Shown piece by piece: positions 9,140-16,087 of a DNA stretch of 64,000 bases. The notes beneath the pieces were generated by a model. That model was not told the DNA's origin, searched no databases, and saw only the letters and a program-made list of their open reading frames with translations. Made by a program: the position numbers and the translations under genes. This stretch comes from G958295935 sp965224235 (GTDB lineage Bacteria; Chloroflexota; Dehalococcoidia; Lucifugimonadales; Lucifugimonadaceae): contig CBDCYP010000002.1 in the NCBI GenBank assembly GCA_965224235.1, positions 1,364,001-1,428,000 on the forward strand, read 5' to 3'. Each line of letters begins with the position of its first letter. The stretch's first letter is position 1.

Positions 9140-10093
9140 CTACGTAAAGAGGGCGCCCACCGATTCGCCCTGGTGGATGCGCGAGATGGCCTCGCCCAGA
9201 AGGTCGGCAATCGACAGCACCGTGATCTGCGGGGTCAACTTTCCTCCATTGACCGGCACGGTATCGGTAACCACGATCTCCTTAATCTCCGGGACCTGTT
9301 GAAGCCGCGTTGAGGCTTCCCCGGGTAACACCCCATGCGTAGCGCATGCGTATATGTCCGTGGCGCCGAATCGCGCAAGAACCTCCGCCGCGGCTATTAC
9401 TGTGCCGCCGGTGCTGATCTCGTCGTCAAACAGGATCGCCGATCTGCCGTCCACATTGCCGATCACGTTCAGGCTTTCGACGTCATCGTGATTGGTGGTG
9501 CGGCGCTTTTCGATAATCGCCAGCGGAGCATTGAGGCGGTCGGCGAAGTCTCTCGCCTTTTTCGAGATGCCGATATCCGTGGCGACTACGACCGGATCGT
9601 CGAGACCCTTCTCCATGAAGTACTCGACTTGCTTTGGCAACGCGGTTAGTTCGTCCACCGGTACCCCAAAGAACCCCTGAACCTGAGCCGCGTGCAGGTC
9701 GACCATAATCACCCTGTCCGCCCCGGCTGTTTCTACAAGGTCGGCGACTAACCGCGCCGTAATCGGTACTCTGGGCTGGTCCTTCTTGTCGGTGCGTGCG
9801 TACGAGTAGTAAGGGATCACTGCGGTGATGCGTCCGGCCGATGCCCTGTGGGCGGCATCGATCATGATAAGCATTTCCATTATGTGGTCGTTGACCGGCT
9901 CTACAGTCGGCTGGACGATAAAAACGTCCCTTTGCCTTACGTTTTGCAGGATTCGCACGAACGTGTTGTCGTTAGCGAATTTGAACACTTCTGCCCGGCC
10001 GACATGCACGTTCAGGTAATCGCAGATCCTGCGGGTCAACCCGGGATGGGCGTTCCCGCTGAATATGACCAGTTCGCCAATTGCGTCAACCAC
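9140..10093 (-). CDS. prs: Ribose-phosphate pyrophosphokinase
   Basis: A 317-residue PRPP synthetase, which makes 5-phosphoribosyl diphosphate from ribose 5-phosphate and ATP for nucleotide, histidine and tryptophan synthesis. Seen are FSGNAHPGL near the N-terminus, YYSYARTDKKDQPRVPI, MVDLHAAQVQGFF, the flexible-loop EKRRT, and the PRPP-binding ILFDDEISTGGT. The start is GTG at 10093 with AGGGGG about 6 bases upstream. The usual second aspartate pair (DDMIDTGGT) is DDEISTGGT here, a mild deviation. The preceding small frame ends within its ribosome site. Confidence 0.96.
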   Translation of the reverse strand: MVDAIGELVIFSGNAHPGLTRRICDYLNVHVGRAEVFKFANDNTFVRILQNVRQRDVFIVQPTVEPVNDHIMEMLIMIDAAHRASAGRITAVIPYYSYARTDKKDQPRVPITARLVADLVETAGADRVIMVDLHAAQVQGFFGVPVDELTALPKQVEYFMEKGLDDPVVVATDIGISKKARDFADRLNAPLAIIEKRRTTNHDDVESLNVIGNVDGRSAILFDDEISTGGTVIAAAEVLARFGATDIYACATHGVLPGEASTRLQQVPEIKEIVVTDTVPVNGGKLTPQITVLSIADLLGEAISRIHQGESVGALFT

Positions 10094-10102
10094 TGAGGCC
10101 CC

Positions 10103-10372
10103 CTAATTTCGGGCCTGAGCCTGGCGCACGGCGTCAGGCATTCGAGGCGATGTTCCGGAAGACAGCAGCGTGGACTCCGCGGCGACATCGGCCTCCGCCG
10201 AGCCTGGGAGATCCATTTGCGTATCGATTCGGGTCATGCTTTTCGCCAGTCTCGTCTCAACGGGGACTCCCGTCACAATCCGGACCGCTAATTCTCGCGC
10301 CTCCGCGACCAAGTCGCGCGCATCGACCAAACGGCAGACACTTTCGGACGCGGCGCCCTCACTCGGAGACAT
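10103..10372 (-). CDS. Small hypothetical protein upstream of prs
   Basis: An 89-residue frame whose TAG stop overlaps the ribosome-binding site of prs, an arrangement typical of a coupled gene. The sequence is helical and charged (VDARDLVAEARELAVRIVTG) and matches no family I know. There is no Shine-Dalgarno, but TAAAAT ends five bases before the ATG, the spacing expected of a leaderless message. It could instead be chance coding in the prs leader. Confidence is low. Confidence 0.35.
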   Translation of the reverse strand: MSPSEGAASESVCRLVDARDLVAEARELAVRIVTGVPVETRLAKSMTRIDTQMDLPGSAEADVAAESTLLSSGTSPRMPDAVRQAQARN

Positions 10373-10551
10373 GGAAGATTTTACAATTGATCGCCGAATG
10401 CGTCCTACCTGTTTTCACCTGTCCGGCGCGTGCGGTTACCACTTCGAGGACCTTGCGTATGACACGACAGCGAAACGAGGTCCGGTAGACGGTCGTCTCC
10501 CGCATGCGCGCGCTTCCAGTCGATCCCGGGCTGATTCGACCGCTTGGGGCT

Positions 10552-10902
10552 TCACGAAAGCAGGCGGTCGTAGTCGGCCGTGCGAAAACCGAGCGCGGCA
10601 ATGCCGTCTTTTATCAGGATTGGTCTGCGAATCAAACGCGGTTCCTCCAACATTAATTGGATAAGGTCATTGTCAGATATGCTCCCGCGCCGACTACGAT
10701 AAGGTTTGGCGCTTGGGCTGGCCCACGAGAAAAGTTCATCCGGAGGCACTGTCGCTGCGAGTGATCGCAGTTCGTGCTCGGTGAACCGGTCCTTGAAGAA
10801 GTCCCGTTCCGACGCCGCAACGCCTGCTTGCGAGAGAAAATCCTTCGCCTTCTTGCAAGAAGTTCAGCGCCGCCAGTGGTAGAAGAGCATTTTGTCAGCC
10901 AT
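10552..10902 (-). CDS. ArsC/Spx-like thioredoxin-fold protein, candidate selenoprotein (in-frame TGA)
   Basis: Translating from the ATG at 10902, with GAGGA seven bases upstream, gives a 116-residue ArsC/Spx/YffB-family protein if the TGA at 10864-10866 is read through. Residues 6-22 read LFYHWRR-(TGA)-TSCKKAKDF. The TGA therefore falls exactly where the family has its first redox cysteine (C/SxxC). The rest is intact and typical: ERDFFKDRFTEHELRSL, PDELFSWASPSAK, and RRPILI near the end. Arsenate reductase-like selenoproteins have been reported from marine metagenomes. A hairpin follows the TGA (separate entry). It is divergent from an MFS gene. The alternative is a nonsense mutation or sequencing error; position and intact frame favour selenocysteine. 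Confidence 0.72.
10830..10848 (-). promoter_or_regulatory. Candidate bacterial SECIS hairpin
   Basis: Starting 16 bases after the TGA, the coding strand reads GCGAAGGATTTTCTCTCGC. The arms GCGAAG and CTCTCGC pair over six base pairs with one bulged C, leaving a six-base loop that begins with G. Bacterial SECIS elements lie directly downstream of the UGA, with a guanine at the start of the apical loop. An alternative fold pairs CTTGC with GCAAG, with a G-rich loop. Pairing was done by eye only. Confidence 0.4.
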
Positions 10903-10939
10903 ATGGCAATCCTCATAACCCGATAACAACCTCGCCATT

Positions 10940-12355
10940 GTGCCAGATAGTCAATTGAATTCGACGCCTGATATGAATCGGCTGGAAGAAGCCGGATACC
11001 CTTTACCCGAAAGATCTGCGGATTATCCGCGCGGAATCTCGATCATCGCGCGCACCTACCGGCGCGGCCCTGCAAGCCTGTTTAACCTGAGCGCGTACTC
11101 GTTCGGGTTGTCGGCCATGGCAACGGGCATCGGCTCGGGCATTTTGCCGTTCAAGGTATTGGACGTGCTCAATTCAGGCGCGGTTACCGTATTCGGGAAC
11201 AACCTGGACAAGAACGGAACACTGGGCCTGATCTCGTTAATCGGACTCGCCTCTGCGGCGATCATGCAGCCCGCGTCGGGCGTGCTGAGCGACCGTTCGG
11301 TCAGGTCGACTGGTAAACGGCTGCCGTTCATAGCCGCGGGCGCCATCCTGATGGCCATTTCGGCTTACTACTTTGGCGCGGCCAATACGTTCCTCTCGGT
11401 TCTCCTTGCGACCGTTCTGATTCAACTTTCCGGGAACCTGAGCCAAGGGCCGGCCAACGCGCTGCTCGTGGACCACATTGACCGGAAGCGTCTGGGACGG
11501 GCGGCGGGGGCCCTTAACTTGTTCAAGGTCATGGGCGCCGGCATTTTCACGTACATCGTCCTGCGATTCATGGATCGCTACGACCCTGACGAAGCAAACC
11601 AATGGATGTGGTACGCCATCGCCCTGCTATCGACGGTTCTGATCATCTCGTCTATGTGGACCGTGTTTTCATTGCGAAACCGGCCTCCGCGGGAGGGTGA
11701 GCCAACGCCCGTCGAACCGGCAGTGCGGCACAAACAGGACTCAAGGCCATCCCGTCTCGACAGGCTGACGTACGGCTGGTTCCTGTTTTCACTTACGTTC
11801 GTCATCGCGGCCATGTCTTCGATGCAGGTGTACGCCCTTTTCTTCTTGCAGGACGTGGTAGGACTCGAAAACCCTGCCGAGGAAGCCTCATGGCTCGTGG
11901 TAGCGGTAGGCCTTGCGACTGCGGCGACGGTCCTGCCGGCAGGGTACGTTGCTGACAGGGTCGGCCGTTCATGGATATTGATCCTGGGTGGAGGATTGGG
12001 CGCCACAGGGGCGGCGATCCTGCTCGTGGTCGATTCGTTCGGGGCCATACTGCTGGATGGGTTGATAATCGGCTGCTCGGTCGGGATCATGCTGAGCGTG
12101 ACGTGGACCGTGGCAAACGACATGGTGTCTGGCCGACGCGCCGCGCGGGACCTGGGGCTGACCGGAATAGCGATCCTCACCGGCTCCGCGCTCGCGCGGT
12201 TAGCGGGCCTAGGAATAGACGCGCTTAACAACCGGTCCGAGGGGCTTGGATACGAGGCGATGCTGATTTCGATATGCGTTGCGTTTATCATCGCGGCCAT
12301 CATGCTTGCTGTAGTGGCCCGCAAAGCGCCATTGGGACCAAAAGGGACTGCCTAA
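10940..12355 (+). CDS. MFS transporter (SLC45/GPH-like)
   Basis: A 471-residue integral membrane carrier with about 12 hydrophobic segments. The first helices include NLSAYSFGLSAMATGIGSG and a long loop containing the family signature SGVLSDRSVRSTGKRLPFI, the D-R/K loop between helices 2 and 3. The second half has GYVADRVGRSWILILGG. The overall look is of the sugar/glycoside-cation symporter branch of MFS, but the substrate is unknown. The start is GTG at 10940, or ATG at 10973 if the N-terminal tail is not translated. It is divergently arranged with the ArsC-like gene, 37 bp apart. Confidence 0.85.
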   Translation: MPDSQLNSTPDMNRLEEAGYPLPERSADYPRGISIIARTYRRGPASLFNLSAYSFGLSAMATGIGSGILPFKVLDVLNSGAVTVFGNNLDKNGTLGLISLIGLASAAIMQPASGVLSDRSVRSTGKRLPFIAAGAILMAISAYYFGAANTFLSVLLATVLIQLSGNLSQGPANALLVDHIDRKRLGRAAGALNLFKVMGAGIFTYIVLRFMDRYDPDEANQWMWYAIALLSTVLIISSMWTVFSLRNRPPREGEPTPVEPAVRHKQDSRPSRLDRLTYGWFLFSLTFVIAAMSSMQVYALFFLQDVVGLENPAEEASWLVVAVGLATAATVLPAGYVADRVGRSWILILGGGLGATGAAILLVVDSFGAILLDGLIIGCSVGIMLSVTWTVANDMVSGRRAARDLGLTGIAILTGSALARLAGLGIDALNNRSEGLGYEAMLISICVAFIIAAIMLAVVARKAPLGPKGTA

Positions 12356-12441
12356 GAGCCCGTCTCAAAATGCTGTCTCTACCGCGCCATTCCTGCGATA
12401 CACCCCGTCTTCCCAGTGAAAACGAGGAATCCCCGCGCGCC

Positions 12442-12472
12442 CGTGGATGCCCGATCGGAGTCGGAGAAGACG
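12442..12472 (+). repeat. Copy 1 of a 31-bp dispersed intergenic repeat
   Basis: CGTGGATGCCCGATCGGAGT and the following 11 bases match, at about five of every six positions, the reverse strand of 40078-40108. Both copies are intergenic and sit in repeat-rich gaps. Confidence 0.5.
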
Positions 12473-12560
12473 GACGATGCACGGCATAAGTCAAGCGGGG
12501 TGGGCATCCGAGGAAGCCTCCCAATTTGTCCTATGCCGACGGGATCATGTCCGAGACAGC

Positions 12561-12566
12561 TATAAT
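12561..12566 (+). promoter_or_regulatory. Candidate -10 box of ispH
   Basis: A perfect TATAAT lies 35 bases before the ispH ATG. No good TTGACA-like -35 is found at 16-18 bp, so the assignment rests on the -10 hexamer and its position. Confidence 0.4.
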
Positions 12567-12601
12567 TCGGCTGGATATCTCATCGGAACCGGAGGTAGTT
12601 G

Positions 12602-13531
12602 ATGGAGGTATATCTCGCCAGCCCGCGCGGCTTTTGCGCCGGCGTTGTACGCGCCGTAGACATCGTCGAATTGGCTCTTGAGCGCTTTGGACCCCCAGTC
12701 TACGTAAAACACCAGATCGTCCATAACCCTCATGTCGTAGCCGACCTTGAGGCGAAAGGGGCTGTTACGGTCGAGTCTGTTGACGAGATTCCCAGAGGCT
12801 CCGTGGTCGTCTTCTCGGCGCACGGATCACCGCCGGAAGACTACGCCAGCGCCAAAGCGCTTGACCTTGAGACGATCGATGCTACTTGCCCTCTCGTGAC
12901 CCGCGTGCATAACGAGGCCAAAAAGTACTCGCGTGAAGGCAAACACGTCATGCTTGTCGGTCACCGCGGCCACCAGGAAGTGATCGGAACTACCGGGCAG
13001 ACAGAAATGACCCTGGTGGACGAAAGAGAACAGTTCGATACGACTGAATGGCCCCACGGACAGGAAGTGGCGGTGCTGACTCAGACGACGCTTTCGGTGA
13101 GTGACACGGCCAAAGCTATCAACAAGATACGGGAGCAGTTCCCCGACGCATTGGTGCGGAACGACATTTGCTACGCCACCACGAACCGTCAGGAAGCCGC
13201 AACTGAACTCGCACAAATGACAGAGTTGGTGCTGGTCATCGGGGCACAAAACAGTTCGAATTGCGCCCGACTGAAGGAAGTGGCCGAGGCCGAGGGCATC
13301 CCAGCCTATCTGATCAACGGACCGAAAGAGATGGACCTCGGCTGGTTCGCAGACGTGTCCAGGGTCGGAATCACGTCCGGCGCTTCAACGCCGGAGAAGA
13401 TGGTGCTGGCGGTCATCGAGGCATTGAACCCCGATCGGGTCGTCCACATCGGCGAAGGCGAAGAGAACATCACCTTCACCCTGCCCAAAGAGTTGCGGGG
13501 AATCGCGACTGCGGCCAAAGAACAGATTTGA
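12602..13531 (+). CDS. ispH: 4-hydroxy-3-methylbut-2-enyl diphosphate reductase
   Basis: A 309-residue IspH, the last enzyme of the MEP isoprenoid pathway. It reduces HMBPP to IPP and DMAPP with a [4Fe-4S] cluster. The three cluster cysteines are seen in PRGFCAGVVRAV, DATCPLV and RNDICYATTNRQ. SAHGSPP and GTTGQT are also present, as is the substrate-binding NSSNCARL. ATG at 12602 has GGAGG six bases upstream; the TTG just before it is less likely. It converges on the MFS gene, leaving a 17-bp gap. This shows the host uses the MEP rather than the mevalonate route. Confidence 0.97.
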   Translation: MEVYLASPRGFCAGVVRAVDIVELALERFGPPVYVKHQIVHNPHVVADLEAKGAVTVESVDEIPRGSVVVFSAHGSPPEDYASAKALDLETIDATCPLVTRVHNEAKKYSREGKHVMLVGHRGHQEVIGTTGQTEMTLVDEREQFDTTEWPHGQEVAVLTQTTLSVSDTAKAINKIREQFPDALVRNDICYATTNRQEAATELAQMTELVLVIGAQNSSNCARLKEVAEAEGIPAYLINGPKEMDLGWFADVSRVGITSGASTPEKMVLAVIEALNPDRVVHIGEGEENITFTLPKELRGIATAAKEQI

Positions 13532-13548
13532 ACGGCCACCCACGCCCG

Positions 13549-14847
13549 TTATGGGTCGACGTCTAAACGCTCCGTACGCGATTGGCCGCGGATTATCACG
13601 GGCCAGATAACAACGATCGCTCCCGTCAATATAAGGCCCGCGATCGAGTTGATGGTCAGAGTGGCCTTAACGCCCAGACGTTCGAAAAGAAACCCGCCAA
13701 CCAGTAGCCCCACCGGCAACCCGTAGACGGCCAGGGCTCGGACTCCCATTACGCGGCCGCGAAACTCCTGCGACGTTCTGGCGAGTAGCACAATCGACAT
13801 GGACACCATGGCCAAACTCATCGACAGGCCAAAACAGGCTAGCGTCAGCATCGCAAGCGGGGCAGACTCCGTGCGTGCAAATACCAAAAGGATGAGGTGC
13901 CACGCCACTATCCCCGCCACCATCAACCGTTCAGGCGAACGCAACCTCAAGAACGATGCTATGGCGACCGAACCCGTGAATGCGCCGGCGGCTGCGATAG
14001 CCACAAAACGTGCGAGACCATTCGCCTCAAGGTGAAAGACGTCTCTGGCCACCACGGGCATGAGTCCGTTTATGACCGGAAACGCAGTCAAATTCACGAT
14101 GAAAGCCAAAAACATCGCAGCCAAAATCACAGGTTCGCCGCGAACGTAGCCAATGCCGGATTTGAGATTCTGTAGCGGCGACTCTTCATGGTGAGACAGG
14201 CCGGCCGGAGCAGTGATACCCAGCGCCAACAAAATACTCGCCGCATAAAAACACACCACCACCACATAGGCGGAACCGATCCCCAGTGTCGTCAACAACC
14301 ACGCCCCGGCCAGTGCGCCCGCTATCCTCGCCGTGTCCTGCGTCGTGCGGGACAGGCCGACGGCGTTGACCAGCATCGGTCGAGGCACGATATCTGCGAT
14401 TAACGACTGACGCACCACGTTCTCTGCCATCCTCGTCAGTCCCACAACCGACGCCAGTAAGAGAATGTGCAACGGTTCGAGAACGCGGGCCAGTCCCAGG
14501 ACCATGATGGTCGCTGAGGTGGCGAAGAAGACAAGCCTGATGACAATCAGCATGGCCCGTCTGTTTACCCGGTCGGCCACCACCCCGTAGATGGGCGACA
14601 GGAGAGTTCCGCCAAAACGTAACGCGCCGAGTACGCCGACCAATAATGGAGAATTGGTCTCCACGAGCAGGTACCAGCCGAGAATCAGGGTCTCCATCTC
14701 GGCCGCCCAGGTCGAGCTTGCGTCCGCCGTCCACTGGAATCTGAAACTTCGGATGGAAAACGCTTCGACGGCGCGCCATCCGGCAGACCGCCGCCGGGGG
14801 AAATCCGATCGACCGTGCCTTACGCCGTTAGGTGGCCCGTCAGTCAT
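13549..14847 (-). CDS. MFS transporter, MFS_3 (EntS-like) type
   Basis: A 432-residue membrane carrier with about 12 helices. The N-terminus shows FRFQWTADASSTWAAEMETL then YGVVADRVNRRAMLIVIRL (the MFS loop 2-3 signature), and the second half has SQEFRGRVMGVRALAVYG, typical of the MFS_3/DHA3 drug or siderophore exporter group. The cargo is unknown. Its ATG shares the bases CATG with an ATG of the divergent lipoprotein gene, so the two starts may overlap unless either begins downstream. No strong ribosome site is seen. Confidence 0.85.
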   Translation of the reverse strand: MTDGPPNGVRHGRSDFPRRRSAGWRAVEAFSIRSFRFQWTADASSTWAAEMETLILGWYLLVETNSPLLVGVLGALRFGGTLLSPIYGVVADRVNRRAMLIVIRLVFFATSATIMVLGLARVLEPLHILLLASVVGLTRMAENVVRQSLIADIVPRPMLVNAVGLSRTTQDTARIAGALAGAWLLTTLGIGSAYVVVVCFYAASILLALGITAPAGLSHHEESPLQNLKSGIGYVRGEPVILAAMFLAFIVNLTAFPVINGLMPVVARDVFHLEANGLARFVAIAAAGAFTGSVAIASFLRLRSPERLMVAGIVAWHLILLVFARTESAPLAMLTLACFGLSMSLAMVSMSIVLLARTSQEFRGRVMGVRALAVYGLPVGLLVGGFLFERLGVKATLTINSIAGLILTGAIVVIWPVIIRGQSRTERLDVDP

Positions 14848-16087
14848 GCGGGTCGATTACCATCGTATTCAAATGAGGTTCACACTCGGTGTTGTAACTA
14901 CCCTGCTGATAGTGGCCGCAATCGTCGCATGTTCCGGCGGAAACGACTCTACGCCCGCGTCGACCATCGTATCCACCGGCGCTCCGTCGCCGACGGCGAC
15001 CGATTGCGCCAATGATCATTCAGATTGCCGTACGCCAACCGCCGAGTCTGGCCTACCTTCTTCCACTGTTCTTGCCACCCCTGCGATTGCGGTCATGCCT
15101 CTGGCAAAGGCCTGCGCAAATGGGAAGACCGAATGCGACGATTCGGACGAGAGCAACTCTGATTACGTAGACCGCGGCGACGACGAGTTACAAGCAGCCG
15201 AGACTGCCACCCCGTCTCCCACAGTCCAGCCGACCACAACTCTCTCCGTTCAGTCGACTCCGACCGCTACGGTCGAACCTGTGGCAACGCGGTGCGTAAG
15301 TGGGAAAACCGATTGTGACGATTCGGAATCGGTCGAAAGCAAGCCTGATGACACAGACCGCGGCGACGACGACACGGCACCCACCGAGACCGCTACCCCG
15401 TTTCCCACAATTCGGCCAATCCCGACTCCCACATTTCAGCCGACGCCATTTCCCACGGTTGAGCCGACCACGACTATTCAACTTGAACCTAAGGCAACGC
15501 GATGCGCCAATGGGGAAACCGAATGCGACGATTCGGATCCGGCAGAAGTCGAACCCGTGGACGCCGCGTCCCTCCCAGACGGGGGTGAGCCCGAACCCCC
15601 TGGCGAGGTCTCCTGGGTAAACATCCCGGATTGCGAGTCCGTAAGTAAAGACCCTCTGGAGAAAACGTTTGTCTTGCTCACATGGCGAGATAGGGAAGAG
15701 ATGGTCAGTTCCGAGGTTGCCGAGACGCCAGCCGAACGGTCTCAAGGATTAATGTGCCGCGGGGACGTGCCGTATGGATCAGGCATGCTGTTTCTGTTCG
15801 ATCAATCCCGTTCCGCCGGATTTTGGATGTTCAATACTTACGTCCCGCTCGACATCCTCTACATTGACGGTTCTGGCGCCGTCATTTGGCACGACACCAT
15901 GGAACCTTGCGTAAGGCAAAAGAACGAATCTGAAAACCACTGGCGAAGTCGCTGCAGCGACAACATCAGCCAACCGAATACCTCCCTCGGCGGATATAAG
16001 GCCGCGTTGGAACTGCCGTCGGGCTGGCTTGATCACGTCGGGATCGACCCCGACCTACCAGAAGAACTGATCGTCACGTGGAAATGA
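14846..16087 (+). CDS. DUF192 lipoprotein with acidic Cys-repeat stalk
   Basis: A 413-residue secreted lipoprotein. The signal segment RFTLGVVTTLLIVAAIVAC gives a lipobox cysteine at about C29. A long Thr/Pro-rich stalk (30-235) carries three copies of a motif like CANGKTECDDS at about 90-100, 150-160 and 220-230. The C-terminal DUF192 domain (about 275-395) has ETPAERSQGLMCR, GMLFLF, FWMFNTYVPLDILYID. DUF192 proteins are small and their function is unsettled; a stalk of this size is unusual. Start is ATG 14846 (AGGTGG upstream) or ATG 14873. The stop overlaps the next gene by ATGA. Confidence 0.82.
   Translation: MRVDYHRIQMRFTLGVVTTLLIVAAIVACSGGNDSTPASTIVSTGAPSPTATDCANDHSDCRTPTAESGLPSSTVLATPAIAVMPLAKACANGKTECDDSDESNSDYVDRGDDELQAAETATPSPTVQPTTTLSVQSTPTATVEPVATRCVSGKTDCDDSESVESKPDDTDRGDDDTAPTETATPFPTIRPIPTPTFQPTPFPTVEPTTTIQLEPKATRCANGETECDDSDPAEVEPVDAASLPDGGEPEPPGEVSWVNIPDCESVSKDPLEKTFVLLTWRDREEMVSSEVAETPAERSQGLMCRGDVPYGSGMLFLFDQSRSAGFWMFNTYVPLDILYIDGSGAVIWHDTMEPCVRQKNESENHWRSRCSDNISQPNTSLGGYKAALELPSGWLDHVGIDPDLPEELIVTWK

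Larger units (their letters stand above)
12356..12601. other. Intergenic region with repeat remnants and ispH leader
   Basis: The region has no gene. It is bounded by CCGTCTCAAAA (12361-12371) and, reversed, TGTCTCGGACATG (12548-12560). Inside lie GGATGCCC and GGGCATCC arms (12445-12452 and 12503-12510) and a 31-base sequence shared with position 40078. The last part carries the probable ispH promoter and ribosome site. Confidence 0.5.
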
